Source: Pacificoceanicola sp049803835 (GTDB lineage: Bacteria > Pseudomonadota > Alphaproteobacteria > Rhodobacterales > Rhodobacteraceae). Taken from it: a stretch of DNA of 64,000 nt. The notes beneath the pieces are model-generated. The model did no database searches, was not told the DNA's origin, and saw only the letters and a program-made list of their open reading frames with translations. The position numbers and the translations under genes were made by a program. Position 1 is the stretch's first letter. Every line of letters starts with the position of its first letter. Location of the stretch: NCBI RefSeq assembly GCF_049803835.1, contig NZ_JBNAGK010000001.1, forward strand, positions 434,001-498,000, given 5' to 3'. This document shows, one piece after another, positions 32,689-42,803 of this stretch.

Positions 32689-34587
32689 TCACTCCGCGAG
32701 GCTCTTGGCCAGCCGCATCAGCGTTACGGCCTCTTGCCGGTAGCCGAAAGGATCGTCACCCCGCGCCGCCGTCGCCGCCGCGATGGCGTCGTCATAGCTG
32801 AAGTCGCCGATCAGTTCGGAGCCCTGCAACAGCTGTCCGAACCCGGCGATTGCCACGGCGAATTGCGCATCCGGAAGCGGCGGCGTGTCCGCGAGGATCG
32901 GTGCCTCGATCAACGCGCTGGCGTCCTCGCCCGGTGCCTTGTAGCGCAGCCGCAGGAAGCCCAGTTCCTCCACCGGCCCACCCTCGGGTGCCGCGCCATA
33001 ACGCAGGGGATCGGTCAGACGCGCGTCCGAGCCGGCCGGCGTGATCTCGTACAGGGCCGTGACCTGATGGCCCGCGCCGATCTCGCCGGCGTCCACCTTG
33101 TCATTGTTGAAATCCTCCCGTTTGAGCGCCCGCGTCTCGTAGCCGATCAGCCGGTATTCCGCGACCGCCGCCGGGTTCCACTCCACCTGGATCTTCACGT
33201 CGTCCGCAATCGGTACCAAAGCCCCGGTGAGTTGATCCACCAGCACCTTCTGCGCCTCGCTCAGCGTGTCGATATAGGCCGCCATGCCGTTCCCGGTCTG
33301 CGCCAACGCCTGCATTGTGGCATCGTCCAGATTGCCCCGGCCAAAGCCCAGCACGCTGAGGTAGGTGCCGCTCTCACGCTCCTTGGCGATGTAGTCCTTC
33401 AAAGCCTCCGGATCGCTGATCCCGACGTTGAAGTCGCCATCGGTGGCGAGGATCACGCGGCTGACCTCGCCATCCGCTGTCATCTCTTTCGCTGTGGCAT
33501 AGGCTTGCTGCAGACCCGCCTGACCGGCGGTTCCGCCGCCCGCGTCGAGCCGCTCCAGCGCGTCCAGGATCGTCTGGCGTTCGCTTGCCGGTGTCGGGTC
33601 CAGTACCCGCCCGGCGCTGCCCGCATAGGTCACGATCGAAACGGAATCCTCCGCCGACAGCTGGCCCAGCAGCAGCCGGAACGACTGCTTCAGCAGCGGC
33701 AGCTTGTTCGGGTCCGACATGCTGCCGCTGGTGTCGATCAGGAACACGAGGTTCAGCGGCGGCCGCGCCTCTGGCATCGCGCCCTGCAGGCCGATATGCA
33801 CCAGCTTCGTGCCCTCCCGCCACGGGCTGTCCATCACGCCCAATGAGGCGCGGAACGGATCCGCCCCCTGCGGTGCAGGGTATTCATAGGGGAAGTAGTT
33901 CACCATCTCCTCGATCCGCACCGCGCCCTCGGGCGGCAGACTGCCATAGGTCAGCGAATTGCGGATGATCGACCAGGAGGCCGTGTCCACGTCGATGGAG
34001 AAGGTCGAAACCGGGTCTTCGGCGACCACCTTGATCGGGTTGGCGTCCGCGTCCGGATAGGCTTCGGTGTCCGCCTCCACCGGCAGTGCTTCGACCATCG
34101 GGGCTTCCGGTGCCAGCGCACCGACCATGCCGCCCGCCGCGGAATCCCGCGCCATCATCTTCGGCGCAGCCATCGGAGCGGGGGCGGGCAAGGGTTCGGC
34201 TTCCTCGACCATGACCGGCTCCATGACCACCACATCATCGGCCATCTCCGCCTCGGGTTTGGCGGCAAAGTCGCTCTCGGTCATCGTCATGTCCGGCGCC
34301 CGGGCGTTTTTCTGCACGACCGGAATGACCGCCACCATCGCTAGGGCGACAAGGGCGGTGGAGGCGGTCATCACACCGCGCGAAGACAGGGGTTTCAACA
34401 ACATGGCAAGTGCTCCTCTGAGGCCCCGCCTTTCGGGGCGTTCAGAAGTAGGACGCAGGGCATCGCGGTTTCCTTGGAGCGCGTCGAAATTTTTCATCGC
34501 CAAAGCGAGATTTTCCGCCCGCCGCGCCGCATCCGGCTCCGGTGTCGCGGCGTCCAGCGCCGCTTTCAGATCGTCGAACTCGCTCAT
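32689..34587 (-). CDS. membrane-anchored VWA protein (VWA N-term, VWA, DUF3520)
   Basis: This 632-residue protein has a cytoplasmic, charged N-terminal 70 residues, one membrane helix near 73-91, a Pro/Ala/Met-rich linker, then FSIDVDTASWSIIRNSL of the VWA N-terminal domain. The VWA domain follows with an intact MIDAS motif FLIDTSGSMSDP, and a C-terminal DUF3520 region (FGQLLQGS, the last 100 residues). It is of the YfbK type and would face the periplasm. Its start overlaps the ECF sigma-factor stop by ATGA. Coupling to a sigma factor suggests that the short cytoplasmic part could be its anti-sigma partner, which is unproved. Confidence 0.85.
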   Translation of the reverse strand: MSEFDDLKAALDAATPEPDAARRAENLALAMKNFDALQGNRDALRPTSERPERRGLRGALAMLLKPLSSRGVMTASTALVALAMVAVIPVVQKNARAPDMTMTESDFAAKPEAEMADDVVVMEPVMVEEAEPLPAPAPMAAPKMMARDSAAGGMVGALAPEAPMVEALPVEADTEAYPDADANPIKVVAEDPVSTFSIDVDTASWSIIRNSLTYGSLPPEGAVRIEEMVNYFPYEYPAPQGADPFRASLGVMDSPWREGTKLVHIGLQGAMPEARPPLNLVFLIDTSGSMSDPNKLPLLKQSFRLLLGQLSAEDSVSIVTYAGSAGRVLDPTPASERQTILDALERLDAGGGTAGQAGLQQAYATAKEMTADGEVSRVILATDGDFNVGISDPEALKDYIAKERESGTYLSVLGFGRGNLDDATMQALAQTGNGMAAYIDTLSEAQKVLVDQLTGALVPIADDVKIQVEWNPAAVAEYRLIGYETRALKREDFNNDKVDAGEIGAGHQVTALYEITPAGSDARLTDPLRYGAAPEGGPVEELGFLRLRYKAPGEDASALIEAPILADTPPLPDAQFAVAIAGFGQLLQGSELIGDFSYDDAIAAATAARGDDPFGYRQEAVTLMRLAKSLAE

Positions 34588-35123
34588 GCCTCCGCCTCCA
34601 GCATCTGCTTCAGCTTCTTCTTCGCCTCGGACATGCGCCAGCTCACCGTGCCTTCGGAAACGCCCAGAACCTCGGCCACCGCCGCATGGCTCAGACCTTC
34701 GAGCACCAGAACCACCGTCTCCCGCAACTCCGGCGGGGTCAGGCGGTCCATGGCGAGGCGCAGCCAGTCCAGCCGCTCCGCCGTCTCCGCCGCCTCGGCC
34801 CGGCGGGCGATCTCCCAATCGCCCCAGCCATCCGCCGCCCGCGCATGGGTGCCCAGCCGCCGGAACCGATCCCGCGATGCGTTGACGGTGATCCGGTAGA
34901 GCCAGGTCGTCACGCTGGCCTCGCCCCGGTAGCCTTGCAGCTTCGCGGGCAGCGCGGCGCAGATGTCCTGCGTCAGGTCTTCCGCATCGGCGCGGCTGCC
35001 GGTCAGACGGAAGGCCAGCCGGAAGATTCGGTCGTGCAGGCGGAGGATCAGCTGCCCGAAGGCCTCCCGATCCCCGCCCGCAGCCGCAAGCGCAAGGGTT
35101 TCATCCGATACCGTCATGTCCAT
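34584..35123 (-). CDS. ECF-type RNA polymerase sigma factor
   Basis: This 179-residue sigma-70 family protein has region 2 (FGQLILRLHDRIFRLAFRLT, DAEDLTQDICAAL) and region 4 (LTPPELRETVVLVLEGLSHA, VAEVLGVSEGTVSWRMSEAK), with a short linker between. The start is uncertain: GTG 35126, ATG 35123 or ATG 35117; no clear ribosome site distinguishes them. It is co-translated with the VWA membrane protein. The 196 bases upstream hold no sure self-promoter but should be its regulatory region. Confidence 0.9.
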   Translation of the reverse strand: MDMTVSDETLALAAAGGDREAFGQLILRLHDRIFRLAFRLTGSRADAEDLTQDICAALPAKLQGYRGEASVTTWLYRITVNASRDRFRRLGTHARAADGWGDWEIARRAEAAETAERLDWLRLAMDRLTPPELRETVVLVLEGLSHAAVAEVLGVSEGTVSWRMSEAKKKLKQMLEAEA

Positions 35124-35237
35124 CACAGTGCATCAGACGCACCGGAATGGGAATTCCTTGGACGGCCTCGCGATTTTCCGGTGAGGCGGAAAATTTTGCC
35201 GGGACAAGATTTTCAGTCGGGGTCGTCCTTGGTTGCG

Positions 35238-35260
35238 CCATTGGTCTGAGCGACCAATGG
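35238..35260 (-). terminator. perfect hairpin downstream of the Bat-type operon
   Basis: CCATTGGTC (35238-35246) pairs with GACCAATGG (35252-35260) around TGAGC, and flanking GTCGT (35222-35226) and ACGAC (35261-35265) also match. It follows the last gene of the MoxR operon by 60 bases and precedes the sigma-factor gene, so it probably separates the two units. Confidence 0.55.
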
Positions 35261-35322
35261 ACGACGCCCCGGACCCCGCGGTATTTTCGGACCAAAGAAG
35301 ACCCGGGCCGGAGCCGCCCCCG

Positions 35323-37362
35323 TCAGTTTCGCCCTTCGCGCAGCCAGGCGCCGACGATCAGGGCCGAGGCCAGGATCAGCACCAGCCAGGCCGGGAGCAG
35401 CGGCGATTGCCGCACGTCCAGCGTCTCGAAGGCCTCGCGCGGGGTGATGCCGATCCAGCCGCGTCCCGCTGCCGGGCGGCCCGGGCGGACGCTGCGGATG
35501 GCGGGCACGCCGTCCGCGAGCCGGGGCGTGCCGCCGCGCAGGCTCTCGATCATCGGCGCGAGGGCGTCGGCGCTTGCGATGGTCTGTTCGAACTCGCGCG
35601 GCGCGGCGGGACCGAGGCCGATCACCGCGCTCTGGTCGCCTTCCTCCAGCCGGTAAAGCCCGATGTCAGGGCCCTCGTAGAGCGCCTCGAAGCGGCCAGG
35701 GCTGACTTCCTGCAGGGGCACCTCCTCGGTCTCGCCATCGGGCCGGGTCACCGTTACCGCGCCAATGTCGTCGCCCAGCGAGCGGCGGATGATGCGCATG
35801 GTCTGGCCTGTCGGCTCCGCCCAGAGTGCCTCTTCCTCAAGGTCCGGCTCCTTCATCATCCAGTGCGCCAGACGCCGCAGCAGTTCCAGCTGCGGCCCGC
35901 CGCCCTCGAACCCGCGGGACCAGAGCCAGGCATGATCCGAGGCCAGCAGCGCCACGCGCCCTTCGCCGACGCGGTCGAGGATCAGCAGCGGGCGCTCGTC
36001 CACGCCGGACATCAGCACCTCGCCCCGGTCCGGTGTCACCTCCACCTGCCGCATCCAGCGGCCCCAGGTGTCCGCCCCTTGCAGGCCCGCCGTCACCGGG
36101 TGCTTGTGGCCAAGGTCCGTCACCGTCGGGCGATAGCCCTCCTCCACCACCCGCGCCGTGGGCTCCGCCGGCATGATCTGCGCCAAAGGCGACCGGTAGA
36201 TCGAATCCGCCGAGGCAAAATCCGGCCCCGCCGCGATCAGCACCGCGCCGCCGTTCTCCACGTAGTTGCGGATGTTGTCGAAGTAGATCGACGGCAGGAT
36301 GCCGCGCCGCTTGTAGCGGTCGAAGATGATCAGGTCGAAATCGTCGATCTTTTCAAGGAACAGCTCCCGCGTCGGGAAGGCGATCAGCGAGAGTTCGTTG
36401 ACCGGCACGCCGTCCTGTTTCTCCGGCGGGCGCAGGATGGTGAAGTGCACAAGGTCCACCGAGGAATCCGATTTCAGCAGGTTGCGCCAGGTCCGTCCGC
36501 CGGGGTGCGGCTCGCCCGACACCAGCAGCACGCGCAGCCGGTCGCGCACGCCGTTGATCTGCACCAGGGCCCGGTTATTGCGGTCGGTCAGCTCGCCATC
36601 CGCTTCGGGCACGACGAATTCGATCACGTTCAGCCCGCCGTGGGGCAGGGTGATGGGCAGGCTCATGTCCGCGCCGATCGGCACCGTGAAGCTCTGCGGT
36701 TCCGCACCGTCGACGGAAATCCTGAGTTCGGTTTCGGCATCGCCCGGTGCCGCGCCGTCGTCCTCCACGCGCAGGGTCAGCTCGACCTCCTCGCCGAGGA
36801 TGGCGAAGGCGGGGGCGTTGCGCACAGTGAGGCGGCGGTCCCAGTCGTCCTCCTGCCCGGTCAGCAGCAGGTGCATCGGCGCGGGCAGGTCGGGCGCGCG
36901 CTCGAGGTCATGCAGGCGGCCATCGGACAGCAGCAGCACCCCCGCGATGCGCCCGCGCGGCTCCTCGGCGAGCGCCGCGCTCAGCGCTGTCATCAGTTGC
37001 GTGCCGGCATCGCCCTCGCCATCACCGACAGGGATGCGCCGGACTTCAGTGTTCGGGCGGGCCAGCAGCTGCGCTTCCAGCCTGTCCGCCGCGTCCTCCG
37101 TGACGCCCGCCCGCTCCGCCAGCTGTTGCGAGGCGCTCTGGTCTTCGAGGATCAGCACGATGTCGGCCAGCGGCGCGCGGTCTTCCACCTGCCAGCTCGG
37201 CTGCGACAGCGCCGCCACCAGCACCACACCTGCCAGCAGGCGCAACGCCCAGCCGGTCAGCCCGCGCCACAGCGCCAGCAGCGCCCCGCCCAGTGCCAGT
37301 GCGCCAATGATGACTACGATCCACCACGGCAGCAGCGGGTCGAAAACGATCTGTCCGGTCAT
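35323..37362 (-). CDS. membrane protein with VWA-like and GATase1-like domains, Bat-type operon
   Basis: This 679-residue protein has two N-terminal membrane helices (about 12-32 and 38-52), then a VWA-like segment with a DxSxS motif (LEDQSASQ) and LLLSDGRLHD. A second part after about residue 270 has GATase1-like strands (RVLLVSGEPHPG, DLIIFDRY, AVLIAAGPDFAS), and a last helix near residues 650-670. Such proteins end MoxR-DUF58-DUF4159 operons. It overlaps the DUF4159 gene start by ATGA-like coupling. No enzymatic activity can be claimed; the operon may serve envelope stress or metal/protein assembly. Confidence 0.75.
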   Translation of the reverse strand: MTGQIVFDPLLPWWIVVIIGALALGGALLALWRGLTGWALRLLAGVVLVAALSQPSWQVEDRAPLADIVLILEDQSASQQLAERAGVTEDAADRLEAQLLARPNTEVRRIPVGDGEGDAGTQLMTALSAALAEEPRGRIAGVLLLSDGRLHDLERAPDLPAPMHLLLTGQEDDWDRRLTVRNAPAFAILGEEVELTLRVEDDGAAPGDAETELRISVDGAEPQSFTVPIGADMSLPITLPHGGLNVIEFVVPEADGELTDRNNRALVQINGVRDRLRVLLVSGEPHPGGRTWRNLLKSDSSVDLVHFTILRPPEKQDGVPVNELSLIAFPTRELFLEKIDDFDLIIFDRYKRRGILPSIYFDNIRNYVENGGAVLIAAGPDFASADSIYRSPLAQIMPAEPTARVVEEGYRPTVTDLGHKHPVTAGLQGADTWGRWMRQVEVTPDRGEVLMSGVDERPLLILDRVGEGRVALLASDHAWLWSRGFEGGGPQLELLRRLAHWMMKEPDLEEEALWAEPTGQTMRIIRRSLGDDIGAVTVTRPDGETEEVPLQEVSPGRFEALYEGPDIGLYRLEEGDQSAVIGLGPAAPREFEQTIASADALAPMIESLRGGTPRLADGVPAIRSVRPGRPAAGRGWIGITPREAFETLDVRQSPLLPAWLVLILASALIVGAWLREGRN

Positions 37363-40133
37363 TGTCCAAGCCTGTCCAGCAATGCAGGCACATGCACCTG
37401 ATCGCTTTTGTAATTGCCGGTGAGCACATGCATCACGAGGTTTACGCCGAACCGCGCGGCGATTTCCCGTTGCCGTTCCCCGCTGTAGCCGCGCCCGAGT
37501 TGCACCAGCGGCTGGCCCTGCTCGTCGACCGCCCAGGCCGAAGCCCAGTCATTGCCGCCGATCACCACCGGGGTGACGTTGTCGTTGAGGTTGCGGAAGG
37601 GCATGCCGTCGATCAACTCTGCATCCGGCGGCGCCGCCTCGACCCAGACATCGCGCCCGACGTAGCGGCCCGGGAAATCCTGCAACAGGTAAAAGGCGCG
37701 GGTGAGGACGTGGTCCTCCGGCACAGGCTCCAGCGGCGGAATGTCCAGGGGGCGGGCAAGCTCCTGCAGCTTGCGGCCGTTCGGCGTGTTCGCGCCAAAG
37801 CCCGCGATGTCGGCGTCCCGGGTGTCGAAGACGATCATCCCACCGGAGCGCAGATACTCGTTCAGCTTGACATAGGCCGCTTCGGAGGGCGTCGGCTGGT
37901 CCGGGGTGATGGGCCAGTAGAGCAGCGGAAAGAACGCCAGTTCGTCGGTTTCGAGATCGACGCCCATGGGCTGTGCGGGCTCCACCGAGGTGCGGAAATA
38001 GAGCGTGTCCGACAGGCCGCGCAGACCTGCCTCCGCGAGGTCGTCGAGCCGCTGATCGCCCGTGATGACATGCGCCAGCACCACCTCCGAACTGGCGAGG
38101 ATCGCCAGCCGGTCGTCTGTTGGCGTGTCTTGGGCCTGACCCCGATCCGGCAGCGCCATCAGCGCCAGCAGGATCATCGCCGGGCCGATCGCCCTTGGTC
38201 CGCGCAGCCGCCCGGAGAGCGCCAGCGAGGCGATCACATCAGCCAGCAGCAAGGTAATCGCCAAAGCCAGAAGCCACCCGGCCAGCGGTGTCTCGCGGGG
38301 TGCGCTCAGGCCGCGCAGCGCCGTCCCTGCGGGCCAGGTCATCGGGGCGAGCGTCGCATCCACGCTGATCACGTTCCGCGCCAGCGAGCGGTTCTCGCCC
38401 TGGTAGATCCCCGGGCGCAGCTCCGGCCCGAGGGGGTCCTGCACCAGCGACTCGCCCGCCACACCCGGCAGCGTCCCGGCATCCTGCGCCGCGCCAAAGG
38501 CGTCCAGCACCCGCAAAGGCTGCCACACGGTGCCTTCCATCTCGCCGGCCTCCGGCGGCTCCGCCAGCGAGGACACCGCCAACCGCTCCAGCATCTGCAC
38601 GAACAGTCCCGACAGCGGCAGGCTCGACCATTCCGCGTTCGCCGTCACGTGGAACAGCACCACCTGACCCTGACCCACGCGCTTGCGCGTCACCAGGGGC
38701 GTGCCATCGGTCAGCTGCGCGATCACCCGCTCCGCCAGCGTCGGGTCCGGCTGTGCCATCACCTGACTGCTTACCGTCACATCCGCCGGAATGACCAGCC
38801 CGGCAAACGGGCTTTCCTCGTCGAAGGGGGCCAGCGTCTTCGGCTCGCCCCAGCTCATCGCCCCGCCCACGGTCCGCCCCCCGGCGCGCAGGCGTACCGG
38901 CATCAGCGGGTCCTCCTCGGCGCGGCTGAGGTCGCTGGCGGCCAGCCTTGGCCCGGCGAAGCGCAGCAGCATGCCGCCCTTCTCGACCCACTCCATCACG
39001 CCATCCGTCTCCGCCTGCGACAGGGTCGCGACATCGGCCAGCACGATCACATCCGGGTTCGCCGGGAGAATGTCCGTCAATGCCCCGTCCAGAATATCCG
39101 CCGTCGGCACCAGCGCCTTGTGCAGGTAATGCAGCGGCGAGAGCAGCTCCAGCCCCTCGCGGTCCTCGCGCCCCGCGATCAACGCCACCTCGCGCCGTTG
39201 CAGGCTGTCGTCCGGCAGGCTCACGGCCCCGGCGCTGCGGTTGCCCTCGATCTCGAAACGGGTCATCCGGGCGCGCAGCTCCGCAGGTACGGAAATCTCC
39301 GACTCCGCCCGGGTCTCGCCGCTGGCAAAACTCACCGGGGAGCGCAGCAGCACCGCATCATTGCCTGCCGGGTCCTTGCCTTCGCCCACCAGCGTAACAA
39401 CCGCCTCCGGACCGGGGCGCAGGCGGTGGGCCACGATCTTCAGGTTACCATCCTCGAACCGCGCCGGTTCCAACGCCAGCAGGCCGCGCGGGCTTTCGTA
39501 GACCGTCACGCGGCCCCGCGATTCCAGTTCCGCCAGAAGATCGTCCCGCCCGTCGCGGGCCAGCCCGTCGGACATCCACCAGGTCTCGAACCCGCCTTCC
39601 GGCAGGTCTTCCAAAGCCGCCGCCATTCGCGCCGCATCCGGCTCCCACGGTTCCGGCAGCACGCCTGTCAGGCTTCGCCGCACGGCGTCCGCCGCCACGA
39701 AGCGCACCTCTTCCGGCGCGGTCAGTCGCAGCAGGCCAACCGTCCGCCCCTCGCGCCCGGCCTTCGCCAGAAGCCCGTCCAAAGACGTCATCCGCGCCCG
39801 CCAGTCCGCCGCCGAGGCCCAGCTTGCGTCCATCACCACCAGCAGCGGCCCTGTTCCGCCGGCCTGTTCCTCGTCCTCCGGGTTCAGCACCGGCCCGGCC
39901 AGCCCGATGATCACCGCGGCCACGGCCAGCATCCGCAGGAGCAACAGCCACCACGGCGTCCGGTCGCTCACCTGCTCGTCGTCCTTGAGGCCGAGCAGCA
40001 GCACCACGCCCGGGAACAGCCGCCGGATCGGCGCGGGCGGCACTGCCCGCAGGATCACCCAGAGGATCGGCAAGGCCAAGAGCCCCAGCAGCAGCCAGGG
40101 CGAGGCAAACCCGATCAAACCGAAAAGCGTCAT
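37359..40133 (-). CDS. DUF4159 and BatA-N-terminal membrane protein
   Basis: This 924-residue protein starts with a BatA-type N-terminal region of two helices (FASPWLLLGLLALPILWV, then WWLLLLRMLAVAAVIIGLAG). A central VWA-like segment (LLVVMDASWASAADW) follows, then a pair of helices near residues 620-680, and a C-terminal DUF4159 domain (about 710-924: YFRTSVEPA, FFPLLYWPITPDQP, GGMIVFDTRDAD). It is co-translated with DUF58 and the protein following it. The family is widespread in alphaproteobacteria and its role is not known in detail. Confidence 0.85.
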   Translation of the reverse strand: MTLFGLIGFASPWLLLGLLALPILWVILRAVPPAPIRRLFPGVVLLLGLKDDEQVSDRTPWWLLLLRMLAVAAVIIGLAGPVLNPEDEEQAGGTGPLLVVMDASWASAADWRARMTSLDGLLAKAGREGRTVGLLRLTAPEEVRFVAADAVRRSLTGVLPEPWEPDAARMAAALEDLPEGGFETWWMSDGLARDGRDDLLAELESRGRVTVYESPRGLLALEPARFEDGNLKIVAHRLRPGPEAVVTLVGEGKDPAGNDAVLLRSPVSFASGETRAESEISVPAELRARMTRFEIEGNRSAGAVSLPDDSLQRREVALIAGREDREGLELLSPLHYLHKALVPTADILDGALTDILPANPDVIVLADVATLSQAETDGVMEWVEKGGMLLRFAGPRLAASDLSRAEEDPLMPVRLRAGGRTVGGAMSWGEPKTLAPFDEESPFAGLVIPADVTVSSQVMAQPDPTLAERVIAQLTDGTPLVTRKRVGQGQVVLFHVTANAEWSSLPLSGLFVQMLERLAVSSLAEPPEAGEMEGTVWQPLRVLDAFGAAQDAGTLPGVAGESLVQDPLGPELRPGIYQGENRSLARNVISVDATLAPMTWPAGTALRGLSAPRETPLAGWLLALAITLLLADVIASLALSGRLRGPRAIGPAMILLALMALPDRGQAQDTPTDDRLAILASSEVVLAHVITGDQRLDDLAEAGLRGLSDTLYFRTSVEPAQPMGVDLETDELAFFPLLYWPITPDQPTPSEAAYVKLNEYLRSGGMIVFDTRDADIAGFGANTPNGRKLQELARPLDIPPLEPVPEDHVLTRAFYLLQDFPGRYVGRDVWVEAAPPDAELIDGMPFRNLNDNVTPVVIGGNDWASAWAVDEQGQPLVQLGRGYSGERQREIAARFGVNLVMHVLTGNYKSDQVHVPALLDRLGQ

Positions 40134-41008
40134 CCGTGACCCCCGTCCATGGCCCGGTAGAGCCAGAGCAGCGCCGATTGGGCGCTGGTGTTCGTGTGAT
40201 GCACGCTGAACTGCCAGCCGGTCAGGCGGCACAGGTCGTTCAGCCGCGCCTTGCGTTCGCTCAGCCGCGTCAGATAGCGCTCGCGCAGCTCGCCCGCCTT
40301 GAGCGTCTCATGGGCCAGCGTGCCGCCAACGCTTTCGAAGATCGTGCGCCCCTCGAACGGGAAACTTTCCTCGCTCGGGTCCAGCACCATCAGCAGAAGA
40401 CCGCGCACACCACGATCCGCCGCCTTGGTCAGAGCATTCTCGACAGCGGTGACGTCGCCGAGGAAATCCGAAACGAACAGCGCCCGCGAATGCGGGATGA
40501 TGCCGCGTGCCTCCGGCTCCGCGTAATCCGCCTCGCTGGCGCTGGCGAAAAACTCCGCCAGCCGCAGGATCTGTACGTCGCCGCTGCGCGGCGGCAGGGT
40601 CCAGCCGGTCAGCCCGACGCGCTCGCCCGCCCTGAGGAGCAGAATGCAGGCGGCCAGCGTGATCAGCCGGGCGCGATCTGCCTTGGACTCTCCGTCCTTA
40701 GTCCCCGCGAACCGCATCGACGCGCCGGTGTCGAGCCAGACCTGCACGCTCTGCGCGATCTGCCATTCGCGTTCGCGCACGAATTGGTCGTCGCCCCGCG
40801 CCGAGCGCCGCCAGTCGATCTGCCGGTAGCTGTCCCCGGCGCGGAGCGGCCGGTATTGCCAGAAGTCATCGCCCATCCCGGCGCGGCGTCTGCCATGCTC
40901 GCCCAGAAGGACTGTCCCGGCCAGTTGCTCGGCCCGCGCGCGGAGCGCCGGAAAATTGCTCGCCTCTTCCTGGGCGCGCTGGCGGAGGGTGAGAATGTCA
41001 GAGGTCAT
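40130..41008 (-). CDS. DUF58 domain protein
   Basis: This 292-residue protein carries the DUF58 signature YRPLRAGDSYRQIDWRRSAR and the VWA-like continuation VQVWLDTGASMRF. DUF58 proteins are partners of MoxR ATPases, which probably assemble or remodel VWA proteins. It lies between moxR and the DUF4159 gene with a four-base overlap to the latter. No membrane segment or signal is seen, so it should be cytoplasmic. Confidence 0.92.
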   Translation of the reverse strand: MTSDILTLRQRAQEEASNFPALRARAEQLAGTVLLGEHGRRRAGMGDDFWQYRPLRAGDSYRQIDWRRSARGDDQFVREREWQIAQSVQVWLDTGASMRFAGTKDGESKADRARLITLAACILLLRAGERVGLTGWTLPPRSGDVQILRLAEFFASASEADYAEPEARGIIPHSRALFVSDFLGDVTAVENALTKAADRGVRGLLLMVLDPSEESFPFEGRTIFESVGGTLAHETLKAGELRERYLTRLSERKARLNDLCRLTGWQFSVHHTNTSAQSALLWLYRAMDGGHG

Positions 41009-41108
41009 GGGTGAACGATCCGTTCAAATGCCTTTGGCGCGGGGGCCACGATTGCCACCCGGCACCCCCGCGTCAGCTTTCTTTCCCCCAAGGGAGCGCC
41101 CGATATCG

Positions 41109-42116
<1,008 letters not shown>

Positions 42117-42139
42117 GGCAATTCTCCTGTGTGACCTAT

Positions 42140-42155
42140 ACTCATTGAGATGAGT
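42140..42155. promoter_or_regulatory. small palindrome between moxR and the DUF1285 gene
   Basis: ACTCAT (42140-42145) and ATGAGT (42150-42155) are a perfect inverted repeat around TGAG, in the 70-base gap between divergent genes. It may be an operator controlling one or both. Confidence 0.35.
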
Positions 42156-42186
42156 GTATCGCCGGAACAGTAAATGGCAAAAGCAT

Positions 42187-42771
42187 ATGAGCGGACAAAA
42201 TCTCGTGACACCCTCCGCTGACGGCCTCGCGGCCTCGGCCCGTGCCGCAACGAAAAAGAAAGGCCCGCCGCCGGTCCACCTGTGGAATCCGCCGTTCTGC
42301 GGCGATCTGGACATGCGGATTGCCCGCGATGGCACGTGGTTCTACCTCGGAACGCCGATCGGGCGGTTCGAACTGGTCAAGCTGTTCTCCTCCATCCTGC
42401 GCAAGGATGGCGATGCCTATTTTCTGGTCACCCCGGTGGAAAAGGTTGGCATCACCGTCGACGACGCGCCTTTCGTCGCGGTGGATTTCACCGCCGAAGG
42501 GACGGGCGAGTCACAGGTTCTCACGTTCGAGACACATGTCGGCGATACCGCCATCGCCGGGTCCGGGCACCCGATCCGGGTCTCCCGCGACCCGGAGACC
42601 GGAGAGCCGTCGCCCTACATCCTGATCCGCGCCAACCTCGAAGCCTTGATCGACCGCAAGAGCTTTTACCGCCTCGTAGAGCGCGGCAGTCACCATGACG
42701 GCTGGTTCGGCCTCTGGTCGAGCGGCACGTTCTTCCGGATCATTCCCTCGGACGAGCTGCCGCGCGATTGA
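42187..42771 (+). CDS. DUF1285 domain protein
   Basis: This 194-residue protein matches DUF1285: HLWNPPFCGDLDMRIARDG, GTPIGRFELVKLFSSIL, YFLVTPVEKVGITVDDAPF, and the C-terminal ESFLVERG-like SFYRLVERG. The fold is a small beta structure of unknown function, conserved in alphaproteobacteria. It is divergent from moxR and may be regulated with it. I choose the ATG at 42187; an upstream GTG at 42154 is also open. The FAD oxidoreductase follows. Confidence 0.87.
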   Translation: MSGQNLVTPSADGLAASARAATKKKGPPPVHLWNPPFCGDLDMRIARDGTWFYLGTPIGRFELVKLFSSILRKDGDAYFLVTPVEKVGITVDDAPFVAVDFTAEGTGESQVLTFETHVGDTAIAGSGHPIRVSRDPETGEPSPYILIRANLEALIDRKSFYRLVERGSHHDGWFGLWSSGTFFRIIPSDELPRD

Positions 42772-42803
42772 CACCGGCCCGGGGTTTCCCGCAAGGATCT
42801 GCC

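Noticed and set aside
37362..40139. Very long plus-strand frame opposite the DUF4159 gene
   Set aside because: Arg/Gln/His-rich composition without motifs; the minus-strand gene has clear domains.
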